Shown: positions 50,694 to 57,982 of the stretch, piece after piece
How the letters are laid out: each line of letters opens with the position of its first letter
Position numbering within the stretch: position 1 is the stretch's first letter
DNA from: an uncultured Acidobacteriota bacterium
GTDB lineage: Bacteria; Acidobacteriota; Vicinamibacteria; Vicinamibacterales; CAVVIG01
Length of the DNA stretch: 61,471 bases
Assembly (NCBI GenBank): GCA_902825985.1
Contig: CADEDC010000014.1
Location: forward strand, 23,956-85,426
Direction: 5' to 3'
The notes under the pieces: model-generated
The model's input: only the letters and a program-made list of their open reading frames with translations
Told to the model about the DNA's origin: nothing
Databases searched by the model: none
Made by a program: the position numbers and the translations under genes

Positions 50694-52067
50694 TTACCGC
50701 CACCAACGAAGCTCTTCCGCACGAATGGCACCGATTCGGAGCGCACCCCATCCTGGAGATGCGACCCCGGCGAGGCGTGCGGGCCGATCTGCCGAGCCCG
50801 TTCGGTAAATCAGGCGGAATCCCCGGTAGCGGCCAAGCACTTCGGCGCTCGTCTCGGATTCAACCAGGTGGACCACCGGCGCCGCAACCGTCGGCCGCTC
50901 GCGCAGGCGCGTCCCGGCGGTCAGGCGATCGCGTCGCAGCGACGTGTCGATATCCGTCAGGGCCGATGCCGCGACATAGCCCGTCGTCCCGTCCGGCAGC
51001 ACGACTCGAAGCAGCGATTGTGCCTGACCGATGACCGCCAGAGGAGTGGCGGCCTCGAGCGTCACGCGAACCGGCGCATCGGCGCCGATGCCGCGTCGCA
51101 CCGGGGTCCGCGCCGGGCGCGTTCGTGCCTGCCGTCCAAGATACGGATTGCGCGTTGCCGGTGCGGCAGGCACTGGATCATCCGCACGCAGAAACGGCGC
51201 CGGATCGATCGCGCCCCCCTCGTAGATCCCGAAATGCAGGTGCGGCGCCGTCGTCCGCGCGTTCCCCGTGTTACCAACGAAACCGATCGTCTCGCCGGCC
51301 CGCACCCGCAGCGTCCCCTCGAAGGCCCAGCGATCCAGGTGCGCGTAGTAGAACGTCGGACCGTTGGACGAACCGCGGAGCCAGATGACATTGCCGCCGA
51401 GTCCGTTCGTATCCATCCGCGCCGTGCCGTCGATCACCGCGATCGCCGGTGTGCCGCGAGGTGCGAAGATGTCCACCCCTTCGTGGTCACGCCGGCCGGC
51501 GTCGCGAGCGTCGCCGAAGACGCTCTGCAGCGCCCCCGCCCTGACCCCTTCCACCGGCATGCGCAACGTCGCGAGGGTCCGCTCGACGATCGTGTAGCGG
51601 CCGCCGCGCAGCAGCTCCGGCTGGATCAGCAGGACATACGTCGCATCACGTTCGACGTCGTACTCCAGCGACAGGGTGCCCTCCGGCATCGACGCGACGC
51701 GGCCGATAGGCCGGTCGCCGGAGTGGCGGAACAGATCCACGAAAAGGCGCCCCGGCTCGCTGCTGTCGAACTCGACATCCACGACCAGCTTCCGTCCGCG
51801 AGCGAGCTGCAATTGGTAGGCGGTGGCGCCTGCCACGGCCGGAGCGAAGTAGCCTGACTCGCGAAACGGCGAATCCGCGAGCATCGGGTCGGCCAGCGCA
51901 GCCGTACCGGCGGCCGTCCAGTCGCGAGCCAGAGCCGCATTCGCCAGGCCCGAGCGCTCGAGCATCTGCGCGTACTGCTCGCGCGGCGACGATGAAGGCC
52001 CGAGCCGCAACGTCTGGCATCCGGTCGCCAGGAGCGCGAGAAGCAGGCAGGAGGCAGAGGTTCGCAT
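50694..52067 (-). CDS. M23 (LytM) peptidase lipoprotein with SH3-like C-terminus
   Basis: A 457-residue lipoprotein (lipobox LLATGC). An N-terminal pre-domain (about 30-190) is followed by an M23 zinc endopeptidase domain (about 190-300) with DHEGVDIFAP (HxxxD), TFYYAHLDR and APHLHFGIY (HxH), then a bacterial SH3 module (about 325-420). It should cut peptidoglycan cross-bridges or regulate amidases in the periplasm. The start ATG overlaps the stop of a 58-codon frame upstream (TGATG). Confidence 0.88.
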   Translation of the reverse strand: MRTSASCLLLALLATGCQTLRLGPSSSPREQYAQMLERSGLANAALARDWTAAGTAALADPMLADSPFRESGYFAPAVAGATAYQLQLARGRKLVVDVEFDSSEPGRLFVDLFRHSGDRPIGRVASMPEGTLSLEYDVERDATYVLLIQPELLRGGRYTIVERTLATLRMPVEGVRAGALQSVFGDARDAGRRDHEGVDIFAPRGTPAIAVIDGTARMDTNGLGGNVIWLRGSSNGPTFYYAHLDRWAFEGTLRVRAGETIGFVGNTGNARTTAPHLHFGIYEGGAIDPAPFLRADDPVPAAPATRNPYLGRQARTRPARTPVRRGIGADAPVRVTLEAATPLAVIGQAQSLLRVVLPDGTTGYVAASALTDIDTSLRRDRLTAGTRLRERPTVAAPVVHLVESETSAEVLGRYRGFRLIYRTGSADRPARLAGVASPGWGALRIGAIRAEELRWWR

Positions 52068-52243
52068 CACCCGCCGGAGGAGCACGTTGTGTTCCAGCCG
52101 GCGAGGTTTGGCGCGTTACCGGCCAGCTCCAGCTCGAGCGAGGAGGACATCCAGCCGGGTTCGCGCGACACTCGATCGGGAACGCCAATTGCTCCCGTCC
52201 TGCGAACGATGGCCCGGAGTTCGAACAAGTCCTGCAGCGTCAT
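52067..52243 (-). CDS. possible small protein upstream of the M23 gene
   Basis: A 58-codon frame beginning MTLQDLFELRAIVRR and ending with its TGA overlapping the M23 start (TGATG), an arrangement that favours translational coupling. No family is recognised and it could be a gene fragment. Confidence 0.35.
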   Translation of the reverse strand: MTLQDLFELRAIVRRTGAIGVPDRVSREPGWMSSSLELELAGNAPNLAGWNTTCSSGG

Positions 52244-52261
52244 TGCCCGCTTCGGCCCGAT

Positions 52262-52705
52262 CTAGCCATAGGCGTACTCGGCAAACAGGTACACGTCACC
52301 ATCCTGAGCGACGAGCAGATAGACGTACTCGAACTGCCCGTCATCCTGCAGTTTGAGTTGCACCGGGCGGCCCGAGACGCCCCAGATCTCCCTGGCCGCG
52401 ACGGTCGCGCCGATGGTCTGAGCGGTGGTCACCCAATGCGGATCATCGGCCTGAATCGGCTCGAGACTGAACGCCGACACGATCGCGGCGACCACCTGCG
52501 CGTCGTATCTTGTGACGACGAAGCCTCCCCGTTGTGACAGCGGAGCGTGAACGCGCGTCGGCTGGACGAGGATGTGGCGGGCTTTGAGGTGGTCAACGAG
52601 ATCCTGCGGCATGCCATTGTCGAGGCTGCAACCTGACAGGACGACGGCGACGATGCACAGCGCCGCGCGCCCGAGCACCGCGCTGAGACGATCGTTTCGG
52701 TTCAT
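52262..52705 (-). CDS. putative lipoprotein
   Basis: About 147 residues. A signal peptide with lipobox VVLSGC is followed by a hydrophilic domain containing LVDHLKARHILVQPTRVHA and a C-terminal strand-rich part (FEYVYLLVAQDGDVYLFAEY). No family recognised. An in-frame ATG at 52732 overlaps the stop of the upstream reductase gene (ATGA) and is an alternative start. Confidence 0.7.
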   Translation of the reverse strand: MNRNDRLSAVLGRAALCIVAVVLSGCSLDNGMPQDLVDHLKARHILVQPTRVHAPLSQRGGFVVTRYDAQVVAAIVSAFSLEPIQADDPHWVTTAQTIGATVAAREIWGVSGRPVQLKLQDDGQFEYVYLLVAQDGDVYLFAEYAYG

Positions 52706-52728
52706 ATCGCCGGCGAGACTGCGACGGC

Positions 52729-53283
52729 TCATTCCTGCGGGGAGATATCGTAGTACAGCTCCACGAAGCCGCTCCCCACCTGGCGAACCGATGTCAGTTT
52801 GAACGGCTTCGTGACCCGACGCGGGAACAACGGCTTGCCGCGACCGAGCGTGACCGACCCGACCTGGACGATCATCTGATCGAGCAGGCCGGCGTCATAA
52901 AACTGGCCGGCGAGGTCGCCACCACCCACGATCCAGATATTGCGGTCCGCGGCGGCCTGCCGCATCGCGGCGTGTACCGGACGGACATCACCGCGGACGA
53001 AACGGAGATCGGCGCCGGCAATCGGCGGTAGTTGCTGAGAGGAAAAGACCCAGGTCGGCTGTGAGTACGGCCACGGTGACCCGACCGATGCCGCCACCTT
53101 GTCGGCGTTGTCGAGCATCCAACGGTAGGTGGACGACCCCATCGCCAGCGCACCGACGTGGGTGATGAACTCCGGGTAGCTGGTCGCCTCGACGTCGCCG
53201 AGCGGAAACAGCCAGTCGAGCGAATCGTCCTCGGTGGCGATGAACCCGTCGAGACTGGTGGCCGTGAAGTACTGCGTCCTCAT
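52729..53283 (-). CDS. dihydrofolate reductase-family protein (RibD C-terminal type)
   Basis: A 184-residue RibD-C/DHFR-fold protein: YFTATSLDGFIATEDDS, MGSSTYRWML, IWIVGGGDLAGQFYDAG and a closing FVELYYD strand. The ATG at 53283 gives the usual short lead-in before SLDGFI; a GTG at 53295 would overlap the DUF2200 stop. It is distinct from the paralogue at 38945-39511. Confidence 0.85.
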   Translation of the reverse strand: MRTQYFTATSLDGFIATEDDSLDWLFPLGDVEATSYPEFITHVGALAMGSSTYRWMLDNADKVAASVGSPWPYSQPTWVFSSQQLPPIAGADLRFVRGDVRPVHAAMRQAAADRNIWIVGGGDLAGQFYDAGLLDQMIVQVGSVTLGRGKPLFPRRVTKPFKLTSVRQVGSGFVELYYDISPQE

Positions 53284-53291
53284 GGCGCGAT

Positions 53292-53645
53292 TCACAGCTT
53301 CCGCAGAATCTTGTCCATCGCCTTGCCTTTCGCGAGCTCGTCAACCATCTTGTCGAGGTAACGAATCTCCCGCATGGTCGGCTCTTCGATCTGCTCGATG
53401 CGGACGCCGCAGATCACGCCCTTGATCGCCGTCCGGGCGGGATTCAGCTGCGGCGCTTCGGCGAAGAACGTCTCGAAGTCGGTGCGGTTGCCGAGGCGTT
53501 CCTCGAGCTCCTGCTGCGAGTAGCCGGTGTGCCAGCGGATGATCTCGTCGACCTCCGCCTTGGTCCGCCCCTTCTTCTCCGCTTTCGTGAGGTAGTGCGG
53601 ATACACGCTGGCGACGCTCGTCGTGAAGATTCGATGCTTTGCCAT
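53292..53645 (-). CDS. DUF2200 family protein
   Basis: A 117-residue protein with the DUF2200 signatures [37 protein letters not shown] and [20 protein letters not shown]. The function of the family is unknown; it is small, soluble and usually encoded singly. It precedes the reductase gene with overlapping or near-overlapping ends. Confidence 0.85.
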   Translation of the reverse strand: MAKHRIFTTSVASVYPHYLTKAEKKGRTKAEVDEIIRWHTGYSQQELEERLGNRTDFETFFAEAPQLNPARTAIKGVICGVRIEQIEEPTMREIRYLDKMVDELAKGKAMDKILRKL

Positions 53646-53735
53646 CAGCCTTGATGCCCAGTCTGTCCCATCCCGGTCGTGTCGATCCAGTACCGCCGTA
53701 CACGGGCTGGTCGATCGAGGCACGGGACGAACGCG

Positions 53736-54329
53736 TCAGCGTCGGGCACGGCCGGTCGCCCGCTTGAAGTGCCGTCCCTCTGCGGCGAGCCCCTGCTGCA
53801 GCAGGCGCATGACCTTGGGCCCCGTGCCGTGAAGCGCGGCGACGTCCTCAGCACGCCACCGCGCGAGCTGGGCCATGGAGGTGATCCCGGCCTCGGCGAG
53901 GGCTCGCAGCGCCGGCCCTGACAGGCCAGGGGGAAAGGCGGCCGCGTTGGGGTGGGTGGAACGCGGCTTCGCTGTCGCCGCGCGACGCTCCTGCACCCGC
54001 AGTTCCGCCAGCTTCGTGATGAGCGCGAGCGGCAGACGTTCGTCGAGTTCAAAGCGCAGCGTGCCAGCCCCGGACCGGTAGGGCTGAAGCTGTGGGCCAT
54101 ACATCGCCATCATGCTCGCCGTCGCCGGGTAGACGCCCACATGATCCTTGAAGGCTGCCATGTACAGCAGGTACTTGCCGTCGAGGTCGAAGGTCGGAAT
54201 GCGATAGCTGATGCGCTCGGTGATGCCGGGCGCGGCTTTCAGGATGGCCGTGCGGATCTGCCGGAGCGCCTTCCGGGCCTTCGGCGACGTGGCCGCCAGG
54301 TATTCGGATACGGTTGCAATCGTGGTCAT
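53736..54329 (-). CDS. DUF1801 protein with C-terminal helix-hairpin-helix
   Basis: A 197-residue protein. The first 115 residues are DUF1801 (ISYRIPTFDLDGKYLLYMAA, HVGVYPATASMM). The last 65 resemble a helix-hairpin-helix/RNAP-alpha-C-terminal-like module (PALRALAEAGITSMAQLARW, VAALHGTGPKVMRLL), suggesting DNA contact. The ATG overlaps the end of the amidohydrolase fragment upstream (ATGA), which is probably chance. Confidence 0.8.
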   Translation of the reverse strand: MTTIATVSEYLAATSPKARKALRQIRTAILKAAPGITERISYRIPTFDLDGKYLLYMAAFKDHVGVYPATASMMAMYGPQLQPYRSGAGTLRFELDERLPLALITKLAELRVQERRAATAKPRSTHPNAAAFPPGLSGPALRALAEAGITSMAQLARWRAEDVAALHGTGPKVMRLLQQGLAAEGRHFKRATGRARR

Positions 54330-54964
54330 GGATAACAGCTCGTCTCTAGGAACCGGTCGAACCGGACCGCTCGAGATCGACACCAGCCGCGAGAAAGCCC
54401 TGGACCGAGAACGCTGGCGCCCATCCTCAGTGCGTTCGCCGCTCGGAACACATCCCGCAGTCTGGCGACATGTCGGGGGTTATCAAGGTCAACATCCGAA
54501 TTGCCGAAGTGAAGCTTGACGCCAACGTGCAGGTGGGGATCCTTGGCGCAACGGGATAACTCGTCGAGGGCGTAGTCCTTGAGCGGGTTCAAGCCACAGA
54601 ATCCAATGAGCCGGTCCGGGAAGCGCGCCACCTGACCGCTCGTCCAGTCGTTCTCAGCCTTGACCTGAGCGTAGTCATCGGCGACGGGTGGCCTGTTGGG
54701 ATTTCCGAACTGGTAAGCGACGGAGAACACGGCGGCGCGGCGAATCTCCGCGAGATCCAGTAACTTCACCAGGTCGTCGGCGAGAACCGGCGTCAGTCCA
54801 GGTGCCAGGGCCGCGGTCGCCGGACTGAAGGGATGTTGATGGTAGTCAGTGCCCGGCGACGACTGCCCATCGAGCGTCACCACGGCGACGAGCATCAACA
54901 TCATTCCCGTGAAGCCTGTCTTCAACGGTGTCCCCCCGCGTCTTGACCAACGAATCATACGCAT
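54326..54964 (-). pseudogene. amidohydrolase-2-like protein, C-terminally truncated
   Basis: A 212-codon frame with a signal-like N-terminus (TGMMLMLVAVVTLDG). It has DYHQHPFSP (metal HxH), FCGLNPLKDYALDELSRC and GVKLHFGNSDVDL, as in amidohydrolase-2 proteins, then breaks off after LRMGASV into an unrelated tail. The usual length is about 280-330 residues, and the remaining metal ligands are missing. The start lies 18 bases after the attC-like site at 54983-55051, as expected for a cassette gene. Confidence 0.65.
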
Positions 54965-54982
54965 GGCGCAACCGGTGCTGCC

Positions 54983-55051
54983 GTCTAACGCCTGCGGTTC
55001 AGCCGCGGCGCGTCTGAGTTCGGCGCCGGCGGCTGCAACCGTCTGTTAGAG
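54983..55051 (-). repeat. attC-like integron recombination site
   Basis: 69 bp. Minus-strand ends CTCTAAC and GTTAGAC. The left arm CGGTTGCAGCCG pairs with the right arm (complement CGGTTCAGCCG), leaving one unpaired G in the left arm, the polarity mark of attC. It cuts into the 3' end of the ParE-like frame. Confidence 0.75.
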
Positions 55052-55240
55052 CGAGCACCGCACGTCGAGTGTCGCCATGCACCCGCGGAAACTGGGCCGG
55101 GTCGGTCGCGAGGCGTGCGATGACGCTATCGAAGGCCTCACCAAACGTGCGACCGAGCCCCGGCGCCCGCGCCTCGTACCACCGACGCGCATCGAAGATC
55201 TCGGCACGAGCCTCCGACGGACGCCGACGCGGCGGACCAC
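55046..55240 (-). pseudogene. ParE/RelE-like toxin, frameshifted and 3'-truncated
   Basis: After a GTG at 55240 the frame reads VVRRVGVR; a single missing base then shifts it. In the second frame the ParE pattern is clear: EARAEIFDARRWYEARAPGL, FGEAFDSVIARLATDP and FPRVHGDTRRAVL, after which the attC-like site begins. The usual last two strands (about 25 residues) are absent. It follows the antitoxin gene with one base between stop and GTG. Confidence 0.7.
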
Positions 55241-55241
55241 G

Positions 55242-55463
55242 TCAGGCCAGAAGATCGCGTCGGATGTCGGACCAGTCGATCGCCGAATCGGGATCGGCCA
55301 GGTGCGCCGCCCATCTTCGATCCAGCTCCTGGCGCCGGGCATCGGGCAGTTCGAGCGCCTGGGTGCGATCGCCCTCGCTGAGGCTCTCCCAGAGCGCGAT
55401 CGCCAGGTCGGCGCGGTCTCGCGGCGAGAGCTTGAGCAGGTCGGGTAGAGGGCTGGACGCCAT
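55242..55463 (-). CDS. addiction-module antitoxin (ParD/RelB-type, 73 aa)
   Basis: A 73-residue acidic helical protein of the putative addiction-module component family: LLKLSPRDRADLAIALWESL, RRQELDRRWAAHL and IDWSDIRRDLLA. Such proteins pair with ParE/RelE toxins encoded just downstream; here that toxin is broken. The ATG at 55463 lies about 100 bases after the attC-like site at 55566-55641, leaving space for a promoter. Confidence 0.8.
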   Translation of the reverse strand: MASSPLPDLLKLSPRDRADLAIALWESLSEGDRTQALELPDARRQELDRRWAAHLADPDSAIDWSDIRRDLLA

Positions 55464-55565
55464 AGGGGTGATCGTCTCACCAACTCTCGCCAGGAGCAAC
55501 GAATCCGACGCTGGCCCGGCCGTTTCTGTGCAAGTCGTCCGCGTGACCGGCTTGAGCCAGCCAGC

Positions 55566-55641
55566 GGTCAACGCCTCGGCTTCAGCCGCGGCGGCCCTCA
55601 TCATCTACGGGGCCGCCGGCGGCTGCAAGCCGTTGTTAGGC
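55566..55641 (-). repeat. attC-like integron recombination site
   Basis: 76 bp. Minus-strand ends GCCTAAC (perfect) and GTTGACC. The left arm CGGCTTGCAGCCG pairs with the right arm (complement CGGCTTCAGCCG), one extra G in the left arm. The TAA stop of the cassette gene upstream is part of GCCTAAC. Confidence 0.78.
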
Positions 55642-56328
55642 GCCCGTTGTGTCTGTCCCCCGCTCCGCCCTCCACTTCTGGACGAGTTCGGGATTTGCCT
55701 TGGTAAACACCCAGCCCTCGACGTGACGCAGGAGAATGTCCGTGGCTGCTCGAAAGGCATCAACGGCTTCAATGTAGATCCAGTCCGGAAGCGGCTTGTC
55801 GTCTGGAGAGATCTTCAAAGTGAATGAGCGGTCTTCATCTGACTGCCGATCGGCAGTCGTCATCGCTCCCAGGAGATGCGTCGCCGACAGATGAACATAC
55901 CCCGATGTTCGCTCGTAGACCTGAGGCACCCAGGGGTGCTCTTGGCCCAATCTTTGGGTCAGGTACGTGTCGGTCAGCTTCTTTCCATCCCGATCCTTGA
56001 TACTGCGCACTTTGTCTCCCCGGAGCACGGCAAGAGCAAATTCATGCGGGTCGGCCACCAGCCAAGCCGCGTAGAAACGCATCGCTGTATCAAGTTGGAG
56101 TCTAAGCAGGGAGCCCGCGCAGATCAAATTCTTGGCGTCGATCAGATGTCTAAAGCCTGCGATCTGAGCGGTGGACCGATTGAGGGCACCGACAGCCAGC
56201 AGATCCATTCCATAGAGTGCCCCGCCGAACGCCTCCAGCATCCGCTGGCCGAGCGCCAGATGCTGATTCTCGCGCTGGGCCAGCGCTGCCATGGCAGCGG
56301 CCAGTGATTCGCTGTGTAGGGGATCCAT
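55636..56328 (-). CDS. hypothetical helical protein on an integron-type cassette
   Basis: About 230 residues, largely helical, no signal peptide. Segments of note: LICAGSLLRLQLDTAMRFY and YERTSGYVHLSATHLLGAM, the latter with an R-to-H spacing seen in HEPN-like proteins, which is only a resemblance. GAGAG precedes the ATG at 56328; a second ATG (56346) lies inside the attC core of the previous cassette. Its stop codon is embedded in the next attC-like site, so it fills the cassette exactly. Confidence 0.7.
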   Translation of the reverse strand: MDPLHSESLAAAMAALAQRENQHLALGQRMLEAFGGALYGMDLLAVGALNRSTAQIAGFRHLIDAKNLICAGSLLRLQLDTAMRFYAAWLVADPHEFALAVLRGDKVRSIKDRDGKKLTDTYLTQRLGQEHPWVPQVYERTSGYVHLSATHLLGAMTTADRQSDEDRSFTLKISPDDKPLPDWIYIEAVDAFRAATDILLRHVEGWVFTKANPELVQKWRAERGTDTTGA

Positions 56329-56342
56329 CTCTCGTGCGGTGC

Positions 56343-56416
56343 GCATAACGCGCGCGTTCACCAGCGGCCGCATCCGACCGCTCCCGGCGGCCGTCTGGTG
56401 CAACGCGATGTCATGC
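56343..56416 (-). repeat. attC-like integron recombination site
   Basis: 74 bp. Minus-strand ends GCATGAC and GTTATGC are near complements. The arms TTGCACCAGACGGCCGC and (complement) TTCACCAGCGGCCGC differ by two extra bases in the left arm. The hicB stop codon TGA lies inside GCATGAC. Confidence 0.7.
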
Positions 56417-56674
56417 CGCCACTTCAATCGTGGCGTAGAAGTCGATCGCTCGGGACCTACGGCGCGGCGTGATGGTGCGATGGCTCGGCTCGGGAATCGG
56501 GCTCCCGTCCTCTCGAAGGCCTCGCACGTGGATCTCGATGGCTCGTTCGATTCGGCGCAGCGTCGTATCGAGCGTCTTGCCCGTGGCGACGCACCCCGGA
56601 AGATCGGGCACCGAAGCGCCCCAATCACTGCCGGGATCTCGGTTGATCTGCACCAGATACTGCCGCCTCTTCAT
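56411..56674 (-). CDS. hicB: HicB-family antitoxin
   Basis: An 87-residue protein with the HicB fold: YLVQINRDPGSDWGASVPDL, PGCVATGKTLDTTLRRIERA and a polar C-terminus. It normally binds HicA and represses the operon. The ATG at 56674 overlaps the expected hicA stop (ATGA). It is complete, unlike its toxin. Confidence 0.82.
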   Translation of the reverse strand: MKRRQYLVQINRDPGSDWGASVPDLPGCVATGKTLDTTLRRIERAIEIHVRGLREDGSPIPEPSHRTITPRRRSRAIDFYATIEVAA

Positions 56675-56866
56675 TTCCGACCTCTCAATCCCGCCTGCCT
56701 CTTCACGGATGCGAAGGTCCCCTTCGGCATGTCGTCGCCCAGCGTCACCGCTCACCGTGACACGGCCCGGTTTCGTCGAATGCTTGAACTGACGATGGCT
56801 CCCCTCGGTGCCGACGAGCCGCCAGCGCTGCGTCTCGAGCAGCCGAATGACCTCGCGCACCTTCAC
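56671..56866 (-). pseudogene. hicA: HicA mRNA interferase toxin with +1 frameshift
   Basis: Starts with GTG as KVREVIRLLETQRWRL and GSHRQF, where His24 is the family's catalytic residue, then KPGRVTVSGDAG. At about 56742 an extra G shifts the frame. In the other frame the normal C-terminus is present (DDMPKGTFASVKRQAGL) and ends with TGA overlapping the hicB ATG. With the shift, hicA reads in frame into hicB as a 151-codon fusion. Confidence 0.72.
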
Positions 56867-57331
56867 CCGACGACGGTATCACAGGGCGCAGCAACGGTCA
56901 CCCCGTGCGAGTCAGGGTCGCTCGCGTTGATCGGCGCGATTCCCTGGCGAGCGACCATGCGACGGTCAGGTGCTCGTCATTCTGATTCTGATCGTCTTTA
57001 TTCCTGCCGACATAACTGATAGTAGGACGCGAACGTGCTCCGCGCCTGTCGGTAACCATCGGCGGCACGTTCCACGGCGATCTCCAATTGCCCCACCGAT
57101 TGCCGTCGCTTTTAGCGTGTTCTGGACCAACGTCGACCGAGTGGTTATGTACAAGGCCATGACGGGAACCCCGCCCATTCGACGATTCGGATGGATATGT
57201 GCAGCGGCCACGCGTAACCGCCGGACTCCATAGCGGGCTCTGGCACGCTCGTCGATTGTGTCGGCGCCTCGGCCCGGGGATCCGGCACTTTCGTGGCAGG
57301 TGTCAGCGCCACGGTCGACGGTACCGCGGAA
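56867..57331. other. gap at the upstream end of the cassette array
   Basis: 465 bp with a lower GC stretch near 56965-57020. No integrase gene, attI-like site or convincing promoter is found; the place where intI would be expected is empty. Short frames on both strands lack family resemblance. Confidence 0.5.
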
Positions 57332-57976
57332 TCAGCGATTCGGCGCTCCCCTCATGGCCGTCGCCGCCTTCACGTCGCCCCGCCGTTCCAGCTCGTTCGC
57401 CACCGACACCCGGTCCCGCTCCTCGCGGTTCTGCCCCAGCTTGAACTTGCCGGCCAGGCGCTCGACGACGAGCTCGATGCCGACGATGGCACGGAGCTGC
57501 TGGCCGATGTAGTCACGCGACGAGTCGGTCATCTTCCACGGCGGCTCCTGTCCCGCTCGCGTCTCGTGCTCGCGTGTCAGGCGCGCCACCACCCCTCGCA
57601 CGAACCGCTCATCGTCGTGAATGCGGATCGTGCCATGCGCATGGACGACCTGGTAGTTCCACGTCGGCACGCTGCGATGCCGTTCGTGCTTGGTCGGATA
57701 CCAGTTCGGCGACACATACGCGTCCGGCCCGCGGAAGATGACCAGCGCCTCGTCACCATCCGTCGCCTCACGCCACAACGGATTGGCGCGCGCGACGTGT
57801 GCCAGCAGTCGCCCTCTCGCGCCGTCGTCCGCATCCGCGGCCGGCTCGAAGAGGAACGGCAGGTGGTTGGCGTCGAAACCCGCCGGTCCGCGCAGCACCA
57901 GCGCGCCGAGCGGATACTCGGCGATCAGCCGCCGCAGTTCCTCCGGACGGGACTCGTCAAAGTGGGACAGATACAT
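57332..57976 (-). CDS. FMN-binding negative transcriptional regulator (PaiB-like)
   Basis: A 214-residue split-barrel flavin-binding protein: MYLSHFDESRPEELRRLI, ANHLPFLFEP, FRGPDAYVSPNWYPTKHE and TWNYQVVHAHG are the PaiB family blocks. PaiB in Bacillus affects sporulation and protease gene expression; in other bacteria members may be FMN-dependent redox or haem-degrading proteins. It begins six bases after the SNF2 helicase stop, so the two genes are probably one transcript. Confidence 0.9.
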   Translation of the reverse strand: MYLSHFDESRPEELRRLIAEYPLGALVLRGPAGFDANHLPFLFEPAADADDGARGRLLAHVARANPLWREATDGDEALVIFRGPDAYVSPNWYPTKHERHRSVPTWNYQVVHAHGTIRIHDDERFVRGVVARLTREHETRAGQEPPWKMTDSSRDYIGQQLRAIVGIELVVERLAGKFKLGQNREERDRVSVANELERRGDVKAATAMRGAPNR

Positions 57977-57982
57977 ACGGCC

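Noticed and set aside
56867..57331. Expected position of an integron integrase and attI site
   Set aside because: No tyrosine-recombinase frame or intI motif could be found on either strand here or elsewhere in the window.
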